64,000 nucleotides of DNA from Mesorhizobium ciceri biovar biserrulae WSM1271 (GTDB lineage Bacteria > Pseudomonadota > Alphaproteobacteria > Rhizobiales > Rhizobiaceae). A program made the position numbers and the translations under genes. Within the stretch, counting starts at the first letter, position 1. Each line of letters begins with the position of its first letter. The notes below the pieces were generated by a model. The model saw nothing but the letters and a program-made list of their open reading frames with translations. It did no database searches and was not told the DNA's origin. Of this stretch, positions 37,223 to 45,375 are shown in pieces. The stretch lies in NCBI RefSeq assembly GCF_000185905.1, contig NC_014923.1, forward strand, positions 5,913,501 to 5,977,500, in the 5' to 3' direction.

Positions 37223-37281
37223 TGCTTGGACATCCCAGTGAGGATGAAACGACGTTGACCGGACGGAGCCCTGCGGTAGCT

Positions 37282-38631
37282 TTAAAAGATGGCCGTCGAC
37301 CTGATAGGAATGGACAAAGCACCTTCGGCCAAAAGACCGACAAGCTCGGCAGGAGCATCGCAAGCTTTGGCCTTTCGTGTCAGATCGGCGTCCGTCATCG
37401 GATTCTTGGGCCCTCCGCGCACATAAGCCACGGCTTTTTCGAGGCGCTGCCCTGATTGCAATGTAACGACAAGGCGGTCGGGAGCTTCTGGCGATAGATC
37501 TTGGATGTCATCCGGGACTTGTTCAGGTACGATCGACACTTTCAGCATCAGGGCCCGAGTGTCCGGCTCGCTCAGCGCTGCCGGTTCGAAATCAGCAGGG
37601 GTCAACACGCCACACAACATTGCTCTTGCGACGCAATACCGAACTGAGAACCGCGCCTCCGCGGATGTCGTGGGTTCGGCGATCGACACAACTCGCACGA
37701 AAGGCGCGGGACTGTGGATCGCTATCGAAGCGATCGATGTGGGATCGATCTGGTGATTCTCGCGTAGCCCGATAGCTGCCTCGATCGGCCTTTGGGTATA
37801 GGAACAGCTTGGCCAAGATTTTCGCGCAACCGGATGGTCCATAATTCCTTGCCCGATGATTCTGGTCGCAAGGACCGCCCGAGTTCCTGGAGACGTGGGC
37901 GTCCCAAAATTCGCCAGGAAGCCCAAAGGGCCGTCCCAAACAAGGCCGGAAGCTGCTACCGCTCCGACCCTCGCGTACTGAGCCGCAAATACTCCGCCCC
38001 TGGCAGCTAAGCCAACATGGGCAACCTTCATGTCTGTTCCGAACTGATGCTGAAGCCCCGCAGATACGCTGGACCCCATATTCATCGCGGCCGCAATGCG
38101 TTCGCTTGGCAGGTCCATGGCGTGAGCACATGCGGCGGCAGCGGCGATCGGACCAAGCGTGGATGTTGAATGCCATCCCGACAGGTAGTGCCCGAAGCCG
38201 AGAGATTCACCCAGACGAACAATAACCTCATATCCGACCGTCCAGGCTCGAAGGATATCGCCAACGGTCAAGCCGTCGCGAAAGCCAACGGCAAGAAGCG
38301 CCGCAAGGATCGGTGCACTGGGGTGCGTCGAGCCGACGAATTCGTAATCGTCGAAATCGAGAGCATGGGAGCGCACGCCATTGAGAAAGGCAGCCCCACC
38401 GACACTGAGCATGCCGCCACCAACAATCGAAACCGCACCCTCTCCGGATTCTAACGATATCGCCTTCTCAGCCAGGGCAGACACGGCTGTAGTTCTGCCG
38501 CCAAACATGCAAGATGCGGTATCGACAAGGCTTCGGCGCGCCTCCCTTTCGATTGTGGGAGACATATCGCCCCTATAGCGCCCGGCCCATTCGGCAATTG
38601 ACGAGGCGATATCGAGATTCGGCATATTCAT
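37282..38631 (-). CDS. MmgE/PrpD-family protein
   Basis: A 449-residue protein of the MmgE/PrpD family (2-methylcitrate dehydratase, cis-aconitate decarboxylase and many uncharacterised members). Family features are RRSLVDTASCMFGGR, the active-site region FLNGVRSHALDFDD, GWHSTSTLGPIAAAAACAHA and the C-terminal lid domain from about 270. Substrates in the family are small carboxylic acids, so a dehydratase, decarboxylase or isomerase role is inferred. It is divergent from the rpiR gene, with an inverted repeat between them, and its stop lies 220 nt upstream of the amino-acid ABC operon. A decayed paralogue lies at 3796-4115. Confidence 0.85.
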   Translation of the reverse strand: MNMPNLDIASSIAEWAGRYRGDMSPTIEREARRSLVDTASCMFGGRTTAVSALAEKAISLESGEGAVSIVGGGMLSVGGAAFLNGVRSHALDFDDYEFVGSTHPSAPILAALLAVGFRDGLTVGDILRAWTVGYEVIVRLGESLGFGHYLSGWHSTSTLGPIAAAAACAHAMDLPSERIAAAMNMGSSVSAGLQHQFGTDMKVAHVGLAARGGVFAAQYARVGAVAASGLVWDGPLGFLANFGTPTSPGTRAVLATRIIGQGIMDHPVARKSWPSCSYTQRPIEAAIGLRENHQIDPTSIASIAIHSPAPFVRVVSIAEPTTSAEARFSVRYCVARAMLCGVLTPADFEPAALSEPDTRALMLKVSIVPEQVPDDIQDLSPEAPDRLVVTLQSGQRLEKAVAYVRGGPKNPMTDADLTRKAKACDAPAELVGLLAEGALSIPIRSTAIF

Positions 38632-38641
38632 TCAGCTTGCT

Positions 38642-38657
38642 GATCAAGACTTTGATC
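38642..38657. promoter_or_regulatory. GATCAA-N4-TTGATC inverted repeat
   Basis: Perfect 6 bp arms separated by 4 bp, in the divergent region between the MmgE/PrpD gene (starts 38631) and rpiR (starts 38864). A candidate operator for the RpiR-type regulator. The binding partner is inferred from position only. Confidence 0.4.
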
Positions 38658-38863
38658 GTTTGCAATTGGAGGGCGGCTCAGCTGCGTTAGTGGTCTGCCG
38701 GCAGAAGCTCGTTCATTTCGGCGCGGGAAAGCAACTTTCAGAGGCTATGCCATTCCACAAGCTGGGGCACGCACACCCGTGCTTTCAACGCGTGCATCGC
38801 GTACATTCATGTGCCTTCTCCGAGCAAACACGCTATAGACAACGCTACCGAACAACTGTATGG

Positions 38864-39778
38864 ATGTCAACCATGAAGCGAATGAATGTACCATCCGAAA
38901 GGTCCGCGGCCGCGGTTCTGGAAGAGATTAGAGGGCGGCTCATTTCGTTCACACCGGAATTGCACAAGGCCGCTACCCATGTACTTGAGAACTCAAATCT
39001 GATCAGCATCACGTCGATCAGAAACATGGCGCAGGGCGCCGATATCAAGCCAAATACTTTGGTCAGGATGGCCCGCGCTCTGGGCTTTGAAGGGTACGAG
39101 GATTTTCGTAGACCCTTTAGAGAACAAGTCATGCGAGGGCGCGACGACTTTCCGGACCGAGCGCGATGGCTTCAGTCACTTTCGAAGGGCGGCAAGCTCG
39201 CCAGCCTCTACAGCCAGATGGCGTCGACATCCATAGAGAATATTGAGGGTCTGTTTACTGGTACGAGCGCAACCGAGATAAAGAAGCTCGCCGACGCTAT
39301 CGTGAGTGCGCGAATGACATATGTGCTTGGCGTAGGCTTCGCCAGTTCCATTGCCCGAAACTTCGCCTATCTTGCGAGCATGGCCGTAGGCGGCGTTGTC
39401 GCCATCCCGCGTGAAGGGTCCCTGCCTATTGACGGACTGGTCCACGCCGAGAAGGGCGACATCCTGGTGGCGATGACATTTAAGCCATATCGACGCGAGA
39501 TCATCGAGGCTGTCGAAGTCGCCCGTTCTTACGGCCTCAAGGTGGTTGGCATATCTGACAGCCCGGCATCGCCGATCCTCGTCCGGGCAGATCAGCGTTT
39601 CGTCATACCCACCAACACCCCGCAATTTTTTCCCTCTACCGTTGCTGTTACCGCGCTTTTCGAGACGATCATGGCCTTTGTCGTAGCGGAAGCCAAGACC
39701 GGCGCTGTCAATAATATCGAGCGTTTCCACCAACGGCGGCATGATCTGGGTATCTACTGGAAAGATGAGCAAAGGTGA
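38864..39778 (+). CDS. RpiR/MurR-family transcriptional regulator
   Basis: About 304 residues. The N-terminal RpiR helix-turn-helix spans about 15-90 (AATHVLENSNLISITSIRNM, KPNTLVRMARALGFEGYEDF). The C-terminal SIS domain spans about 130-270 (ITVLGVG-like YVLGVGFASSIARNFAYLAS, GDILVAMTFKPYRREIIEAV), which in this family binds a phosphosugar or other small effector. MSTMKR at 38864 is chosen; ATG 38873 is equally possible. Its stop overlaps a GTG/ATG pair leading into the CMD gene, so the two are probably co-transcribed. A detached copy of its last about 25 residues occurs in the chimeric frame at 50538-50615. Confidence 0.85.
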   Translation: MSTMKRMNVPSERSAAAVLEEIRGRLISFTPELHKAATHVLENSNLISITSIRNMAQGADIKPNTLVRMARALGFEGYEDFRRPFREQVMRGRDDFPDRARWLQSLSKGGKLASLYSQMASTSIENIEGLFTGTSATEIKKLADAIVSARMTYVLGVGFASSIARNFAYLASMAVGGVVAIPREGSLPIDGLVHAEKGDILVAMTFKPYRREIIEAVEVARSYGLKVVGISDSPASPILVRADQRFVIPTNTPQFFPSTVAVTALFETIMAFVVAEAKTGAVNNIERFHQRRHDLGIYWKDEQR

Positions 39779-39807
39779 TGCCGGCCCGTTCGCACATAGA
39801 GGACAGA

Positions 39808-40188
39808 ATGGAACAAAATCTCTTTGAATTGGGCCTGTCCAAAAGAAAGGCCGTACTTGGCGCCGAGTACGTTGAGAAAAACCTCGCGTCGGCAGACGAA
39901 TTCACCCGCCCGTTCCAGGAAGCGATGACGGCTTGGTGTTGGGGATTTGGCTGGGGAGATGAAGCAATCGATCCAAAGACGAGATCGCTGATGAACCTGG
40001 CCATGATCGGCGCCTTAGGGAAGATGCACGAATGGGAGACCCATTGTCGTGGCGCAATCAACAATGGTGTCTCAAAGGACGAGATCCGTGCTGCGATTCA
40101 CATAGTTGGCATCTATTGCGGCGTGCCACAGGCTTTAGAGTGCTTCAGGGTTGCTCGCAAAGTACTTGAGGAACGAAATCTCTTATAA
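39808..40188 (+). CDS. carboxymuconolactone decarboxylase (CMD)-family protein
   Basis: A 126-residue all-helical CMD/AhpD-fold protein (RPFQEAMTAWCWGFGWGDEA, RSLMNLAMIGALGKMHEWET, HCRGAINNGVSKDEIRAAIH). It lacks the AhpD CxxC pair but keeps the conserved ETHCRGA helix, as gamma-carboxymuconolactone decarboxylases do. ATG 39808 has AGAGGA just upstream. It lies directly behind rpiR. A close paralogue sits in the minus-strand operon at 47622-47981, and a tail fragment at 29613. The reaction is unknown. Confidence 0.85.
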   Translation: MEQNLFELGLSKRKAVLGAEYVEKNLASADEFTRPFQEAMTAWCWGFGWGDEAIDPKTRSLMNLAMIGALGKMHEWETHCRGAINNGVSKDEIRAAIHIVGIYCGVPQALECFRVARKVLEERNLL

Positions 40189-40189
40189 G

Positions 40190-40493
40190 CCTAAGAACTC
40201 GTCGGGCCTGATATGGTCGACGTTGGGCTGGCGGCCGGCGAAAAGGCTCGGCTTGTGCGAGAATCTTTTCGAGGCCGCGTAGCGTAGCCACCATCAGGTG
40301 TTGGGCCGCGGCTTCTGAGCGACATCGAACAATTCTGGGGGTGCGCCGTGAGAATTTGGTCCGGCAACGATGAACGTACTCAGGCTACTCGTGTGAAGAC
40401 AGGGTTTCGATTTTGCAACGGCTGACACCGCTTGACGCAGCGCGGGGCTCCTCGGGTCGATACAACGAGGCCCGAAAGCAAGGCCTGGAAACC
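40190..40493. other. intergenic region before the AraC-type regulator
   Basis: No gene or clear promoter module seen. The upstream extension of the regulator frame to a TTG at 40413 is unlikely to be translated. Confidence 0.4.
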
Positions 40494-41573
40494 ATGCCCG
40501 GCAGGTTTAACTTTTACCTGCTTCCCGCTTTTTCCCTGCATGCTTTTTCCTCCGCGATTGAAGTGCTTACGCTGGCTAACGAAGCGACGGGACGAAACGC
40601 CTATAGTTGGCAGGTTGTTTCGGGCGACGGACAACCGGTGGTGTCGAGTTGCGGCATCACCATAAGCTCAGCCGCCGCATTGCGATCGGAGCGTGACCGC
40701 CTTCGATCAAACCCAGCCACGGTCGCGATAGTGTGTGGAGGCCGTTCCCTCCCTCGACATGACAGCCAGTTGGATGCCTGGCTCAGAGAGTGCCGCAACC
40801 GTCGCGCGCGCCTTATCGGCATAGGTGGCGGAACCCTAGTCCTTGCTCGAGCGGGCCTGGCAGAAGGTCGCCGCTGCGCCGTGCACTGGGAGCAATTCCC
40901 GCTATTCCTGGAGAAGTTTCCAAGCGTTATAGCTACGCAAGCCGCATTCGAGGAAGATGGTGAGCTGTATACCTGCTCTGGCGCAGGCGCATCCTTTGAT
41001 ACATTCCTGGATCTGGTTGGACGCGATCATGGAGCTGCCGTCGTAAATCGCATATGTGAGAAGGCCATCGCGTGTCGTGTCCGCTCTGTTGGGGACCGTC
41101 AACGCTTGCCGCCGAATTCCCGCGTACGATGCAATCACAAGGCAGTGATAACAGTCATCGATCAGATGGAAGCACATATCGGCGATCCCAAGTCGGTAAA
41201 TGGACTGGTGGCAGCGACTGGCCTTACACGCCGCCAAATTGAGCGACTCTTCAGGCGTGAACTAGGACGAGGTCCGAGCCGCTACTACCTGGAACTGCGT
41301 CTCGAGCGCGCGCACTTGCTGCTTCGAAGCTCGAACCTGCCCGTTATAGAGATAGCTGTAGCGTGCGGATTCGTCTCTGCATCACATTTCTCAAAAGTCT
41401 ATCGGGAAATGTACGGCTGCGCCCCACATCAAACTCGATTGTTGTCGTACGGAACTGGACAAGATCGCCCATATGATCCGCTCGCTGATCCTGCTGGCGG
41501 TCCAGCTGCCGACTGCATGACTGCATCCTCCAGAACCATGCGCGCAGAATCATCGGGCTTTAAACCCCGTTAG
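40494..41573 (+). CDS. GlxA-type AraC-family regulator (DJ-1/PfpI plus AraC HTH)
   Basis: About 359 residues. The N-terminal class-I-amidotransferase-like (DJ-1/PfpI) domain runs from MPGRFNFYLLPAFSLHAFSS to about 190, with the family stretch ARAGLAEGRRCAVHWEQFPL. The usual nucleophile Cys of the elbow is replaced (IGIGGGTLVLA), so it should be a ligand sensor, not an enzyme. Two AraC helix-turn-helices follow (NGLVAATGLTRRQIERLFRR and PVIEIAVACGFVSASHFSKV). This architecture is found in regulators of carnitine, arginine and glycine-betaine catabolism. The C-terminal tail beyond HQTRLLSYG is longer than usual and overlaps the LuxR fragment, so it may be an acquired end. Confidence 0.83.
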   Translation: MPGRFNFYLLPAFSLHAFSSAIEVLTLANEATGRNAYSWQVVSGDGQPVVSSCGITISSAAALRSERDRLRSNPATVAIVCGGRSLPRHDSQLDAWLRECRNRRARLIGIGGGTLVLARAGLAEGRRCAVHWEQFPLFLEKFPSVIATQAAFEEDGELYTCSGAGASFDTFLDLVGRDHGAAVVNRICEKAIACRVRSVGDRQRLPPNSRVRCNHKAVITVIDQMEAHIGDPKSVNGLVAATGLTRRQIERLFRRELGRGPSRYYLELRLERAHLLLRSSNLPVIEIAVACGFVSASHFSKVYREMYGCAPHQTRLLSYGTGQDRPYDPLADPAGGPAADCMTASSRTMRAESSGFKPR

Positions 41574-41767
41574 TCAGGTGCAAGAGACCCATAGGAGGTC
41601 CACGGGCAATCAAAATTCAGGGCAAAGGCGGATAAAAGGTCAAACAACCGCTCGGATTGAGCAATGCCGTCAGCCTTGTCGAGAAATCGGCTGAACTCGA
41701 CCGCAAACGCCTCCCTGGGTGCCTCGGGGAATGCATCGACGAGACTAAGGATCCGCGGGCGTTCCAT
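41570..41767 (-). pseudogene. LuxR-family regulator, N-terminal fragment
   Basis: MERPRILSLVDAFPEAPREA, FAVEFSRFLDKADGIAQSER and LFDLLSAFALNFDCPWTSYG resemble the start of the autoinducer-binding domain of rhizobial LuxR-type proteins. The frame stops after 65 codons. The rest of the ligand domain and the DNA-binding domain are absent. Confidence 0.55.
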
Positions 41768-42069
41768 AATCTCTCTCCGCAGCCATTTTGCGCTGGATGT
41801 TGTGATTGGCATACAGATGCACAGAGCTGTCAGGTACCAGGCTCGCCATGCCGTCACCGCAGGTCGGGCGTCGCCAAAGCTGTATCACATTGCCGCAATG
41901 CGTAAGGTTATTTTGCGTGAAGTAGATGTTGCGCTAGTATTTCGAAATGTGACCTGTGCAGGTACAATTCTCCAATTTCGGTTGCTGACGCAAATTGATT
42001 TCCCACCGGTTAATTTTCAGATTGGATTGGAGACCGGCCTCGTTAAGGTAAGCGTCGTTCTCAGGCCAA

Positions 42070-42655
42070 GGCCTTGAGCTCCGGCTTGGCGATGTAGGTC
42101 CAGGGCAGGAGTTCGTCAATTTGCTGTTCGGATGGCCGTTGACGATCCTGGCGAGCACGTCGGCCAGGTAGCCGAGCGGCTCGACGCCGTTCAGCTTGCA
42201 CGTCTCGATCAGCGAAGCGACGACGGCCCAGTGCTCGGCGCCGCCGTCAGAGCCCGCGAAGAGGGCGTTCTTCCGGTTGAGCGCGATCGGGCGGATCGAC
42301 CGCTCGACGATATTGGAGTCGACCTCGATGCGTCCGTCGTCGAGGAAGTGGGTGAGCCCCTCGCAGCGTGACAGCGTATAGCGGATCGCCTCGGCGAGCT
42401 TGGTCTTCTGGCTGATCAGGCCGAGCTTCTCGCGCAGCCACGGCTCGAGCTCGACCAGGATGGGCCGGCTCCTTTCCTGGCGCGCGGCACGACGTGCGTC
42501 TGCCGGCTGGCCGCGGATGTCGTCCTTGACGCGATAGAGTTCTGAGATGCGCCGGAGCGCCTCGCTCGCGATCGGCGCTGGGCCAGCCGCGGCGAGTTCG
42601 TAGAAGCGCCGGCGCACGTGTGCCCAGCAGAAGGCGAGCGTTGCGCCGCCATCAG
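42070..42655 (-). pseudogene. IS66 TnpC, C-terminal part
   Basis: AFCWAHVRRRFYELAAAGPA, EALRRISELYRVKDDIRGQP, AEAIRYTLSRCEGLTHFLDD, VERSIRPIALNRKNALFAGS and CKLNGVEPLGYLADVLARIV are the TnpC transposase end. The N-terminal two thirds are deleted, and a frameshift precedes the final residues. Confidence 0.88.
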
Positions 42656-42988
42656 GCCAGCATCTCGGGTCGCCTTCCGCTTCCGTGGCTGTGCTGGACG
42701 CGTCGGCGCGGGTTCCGGAGGCGCCACCACCGCCGGCACGAAGGTCGGGGATTCCTGCTGCACCGAAGCGGCCTGTTTGCGCGCTTCGCGCCGCCAGGCG
42801 AACACCTGCTGTGGCCTGAGACCATAACGCCGGGCGACTTCGGAAATGATTGCGTTCGGTTCCAGCGTCTCCGCGACGATCCGCGCCTTGTCATCCAGCG
42901 ACCAGTGACGCCGGCCGCCAGCACCGTTGATCACCTCGAAACGCCGAGGCTGCCGCTCCGGGTCGAGCGTAAGGTCAAGTCCAGACAC
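42650..42988 (-). pseudogene. IS66 TnpA (OrfA), truncated
   Basis: RFEVINGAGGRRHWSLDDKA, RIVAETLEPNAIISEVARRY and GLRPQQVFAWRREARK form the TnpA helix-turn-helix. After AGLMAA the frame runs directly into out-of-frame TnpC sequence, marking the deletion joint near 42655. Confidence 0.88.
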
Positions 42989-43224
42989 AAGCCTATCTCC
43001 GATCCCAATACAGGATCGGCAACCTCACAGATCGCGATCACTCCCGAAAGGTGGCCCCGAAACACCGCTTACTCGTTAAGCACGGACTGAAACTGACCAT
43101 GTGATCCGGATTGGTTCCATGGCGAGGACCTCCATAGTGGGCTGATGCGCCGCGACGCGCTGTGAACGTCCCGCCAGGTCGCCGATCGTGCCCCTGCGGA
43201 CTCTGGAAGTCCGCTACCTCAGCG

Positions 43225-43440
43225 AAGAAAAACGAAACGGAGCTTTCGAGCTTTCCGATCACAAGCCCGTTCGTTTTTTTGATGACGCGCACGTCTCGTG
43301 CGATCTGTTGATGCGGAAAGCGGGCTCCGAATTGACCGTTCACTGAGTTCGGGCTTCTGGCAAGATCAAGAATGAGAGATCATCCGGATCGGCTTTCGAA
43401 GGAGAGAACAACGAGCCTCTCGGCTTGGTCGCTGCGATGA
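43225..43440 (+). pseudogene. ehuB: EhuB-like relic, copy 2, with shared upstream block
   Basis: About 215 bp align directly with 27345-27570, including GATGATGCGGAAAGCGGGCTCC-like DNA and GGCAAGATCAAGAA. The EhuB part is reduced to GKIKN, ETIRIGF-like and EPLGLV-like remnants with stops. The upstream block, common to both copies, has no recognised family. Confidence 0.65.
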
Positions 43441-43462
43441 GTTAGGCTCTCACAATGAACCA

Positions 43463-43528
43463 ATTGCAACATATCCTTCAAACAAGCTTGCAGAATCTTT
43501 GCGATTGCAAACCGCTGATAGTGGTACG
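43463..43528 (+). promoter_or_regulatory. shared upstream element of the ATP-grasp genes, copy 1
   Basis: TGCAACATATCCTTCAAACA, AATCTTTGC, GCAA and CGCTGA occur in the same order and orientation relative to the gene as at 58130-58062. Each element ends about 100 nt before its ATP-grasp start. The TGCAA/TTGCA arms suggest a binding site. Confidence 0.6.
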
Positions 43529-43628
43529 CTGCTGACGACAGTACGTTCACTAGACACTCTGGTCAGGCGAAACTGAAGAAGTTGATGCCTATTTATCTCG
43601 ACCGCACGCAACGTGGAGACAGCAGAAA

Positions 43629-44849
43629 ATGGCAAGAAGATCGCTCATACTAGTTGAAGCCGGGAGGAGCAATGGTCTTATGTACGTCCAAGCGGCCCAG
43701 CGTCTTGGTCTTCATCCAATTACCTTGTCGACTGATCCAACTCAGTACGACTATCTTGCAACCCGAAGCATTGACGCAGTCCGTATCGATACAGACAATC
43801 TCGATGCGCTGATCCGTGAATGTTCCCAGCTGCGTGCAACCTATGATATTGCTGGAATTACATCCTCCGCGGAACCGTTCTGTGCGAAAGTTGGCAAGCT
43901 CTGCCGGCATTTCGATCTACCCGGACCGGACCCCACCTCTATTGAGCGATGCTGCGACAAATTCGTCCAACGCCAGCTTCTCGCGGAAGCCGGGGTTCCA
44001 ATACCAGCGTATCGCGTGGCCACTAATGTGGCGGACGTCGAAAGCTCTGCCGCAGAGATCGGCCTGCCAGTGATTCTCAAGCCAGCCGTAGGCACTGGCA
44101 GCCAAGGCGTCCGATTGTGCCGCAATATCCACGAGCTAGCCGAACACACGACCTATCTATTGGGCGGCAAGCACATTTGGCGGTCCCCGCCGAGAATACT
44201 GGTCGAAGAATTCGCAGAAGGTCCGCATTATATCACTCATGTGATGGGACATGAGGTCATTGGGATTGAGGCAGCTGACTTCGACCGCCCACCGCATTTC
44301 GTCTTTCGTGGGGGCATCTTTCCCGCTCCGCTAACTGATGACGAGCATAAGCGTATCATCGATACTTCGTTGAGCTGTTTGCAAGCTCTGAGCCTTGGCT
44401 GGGGGCCAACGTGCATTGAACTCCGGTGGACGAAGTGTGGCCCAGTCGTCATTGAAGTCAATCCGCGTCTTGGTGGCGGTCCTGAACACATTCAGCTGGC
44501 TTACGGTATCGATCTCATCACCGAGCACATCAAACTTGTCACCGGCGACGAATGGGATTTGCGTAAAAGGCATTCGGAAATTGCTGGCTGGCGGAACCTA
44601 CTTCCCGATCACGAGGGTACCCTCGACTGGATCGATGACGGCAGTCGGGCAGCTGCGGTACCTGGTGTGGCCGAGATCAAATTGTGGGTCAAACCCAAGA
44701 TGCCGATCGTTAGGAAAGGCGATTACCTAGACTCCATGGGATATGTCATCGCCTTTTCACGCAGCCATACTCGGACCGAGGCAATACTTCAAAGTGCCGT
44801 CGAATTGATCAATTGGTCGATCACACCGTTTCCGCCCGTTAGTGAATAG
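43629..44849 (+). CDS. ATP-grasp amino-acid/carboxylate ligase-like protein, paralogue 1
   Basis: A 406-residue ATP-grasp enzyme. The N-terminal pre-ATP-grasp domain (SLILVEAGRSNGLMYVQAAQ) is followed by nucleotide-binding features: LPVILKPAVGTGSQGVRLCR (ATP-binding Lys and Gly-rich loop), ILVEEFAEGPHYITHVM and the metal-binding VVIEVNPRLGGG. The CIELRWTKCGPVVIEVNPRL pattern resembles amino-acid ligases that join two amino acids or an amine to a carboxylate via an acyl phosphate. The C-terminal domain ends ELINWSITPFP. The start has GGAGAC upstream. It stands alone next to an IS66 fragment. The paralogue at 56682-57968 shares the upstream element; clear divergence suggests different substrates. 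Confidence 0.83.
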   Translation: MARRSLILVEAGRSNGLMYVQAAQRLGLHPITLSTDPTQYDYLATRSIDAVRIDTDNLDALIRECSQLRATYDIAGITSSAEPFCAKVGKLCRHFDLPGPDPTSIERCCDKFVQRQLLAEAGVPIPAYRVATNVADVESSAAEIGLPVILKPAVGTGSQGVRLCRNIHELAEHTTYLLGGKHIWRSPPRILVEEFAEGPHYITHVMGHEVIGIEAADFDRPPHFVFRGGIFPAPLTDDEHKRIIDTSLSCLQALSLGWGPTCIELRWTKCGPVVIEVNPRLGGGPEHIQLAYGIDLITEHIKLVTGDEWDLRKRHSEIAGWRNLLPDHEGTLDWIDDGSRAAAVPGVAEIKLWVKPKMPIVRKGDYLDSMGYVIAFSRSHTRTEAILQSAVELINWSITPFPPVSE

Positions 44850-45375
44850 GAACAGCCTGATCTAACTGGACCGCTTTTGGCCAAGGCATAGATCGGTACA
44901 CTTGCGAAGCTGGGCGGCGTTTTGTCCTGCGGTCTCAAAGATGTGTCCGCATGATCGCCTTCGGGAAGCGCCAGTTTGGCGGCTACCCGGCCGATTGGTA
45001 AGACGCCCGTCGGCACGAACGCCCATCTTTGGTTGAGTGTGACTCGGCCCCTTGCACACCATTGCTGTCGTCGCCGCTTCGACCAAGAAAGGAAAGGCCG
45101 GTCAAGGTCCTGTCGCCGACAGTGGCCGGCTTCTTGCCCCCTGTGGTGAGGGACAGCCGGCAACTTCCAGTCCGGGCAAGAGTTCATCGAGCGGGCTGAC
45201 GATGTGGTCATTGATGCTAGATAGCACGTTGGCGAGACAGTCCTGCAGGTTCAGGTCGGAGAGTTTCGCCGGTCCAATGGTCATCTGATCAGCGATGGTC
45301 GCCCCGCAAGGGGAGCGCGACGCGGCGGACGGGGGCGCAGGGCTGATCCTCAGCGTCCCATCCAGCCGCGAAACG
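44850..45375. other. transposon debris between ATP-grasp gene and MDR gene
   Basis: No intact gene. It contains an IS66 TnpC tail at about 45130-45290; the rest could not be assigned. I see no terminator for the two genes converging on this region. Confidence 0.5.
45130..45290 (-). pseudogene. IS66 TnpC C-terminal fragment
   Basis: TIGPAKLSDLNLQDCLANVL and SSINDHIVSPLDELLPG match the last residues of a TnpC of a different IS66 lineage from the element at 42048. There are no flanking ends. Confidence 0.55.

Larger units (their letters stand above)
42048..43072 (-). mobile_element. IS66-family element, internally deleted
   Basis: 1025 bp bounded by GTAAGCGTCGTTCTCAGGCC at the left and, inward from 43072, GTAAGCGGTGTTTCGGGGCC, typical IS66 ends. 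It contains the start of tnpA and the end of tnpC; tnpB and about 1.5 kb are missing. The perfect 8 bp duplication shows it inserted intact at this site and was deleted internally afterwards. Confidence 0.9.
42040..43080. repeat. 8 bp target-site duplication flanking IS66
   Basis: TCGTTAAG at 42040-42047 and 43073-43080 is a perfect direct repeat exactly abutting the two IS66 ends, the duplication length expected for IS66. Confidence 0.9.

Noticed and set aside
37214..37250. Ninth nod-box-like module upstream of the amino-acid ABC operon
   Set aside because: ATC and GAT are 8, not 9, nt apart and the downstream spacing to TTGACT is 2 nt longer, so it does not fit the geometry of the eight accepted copies.
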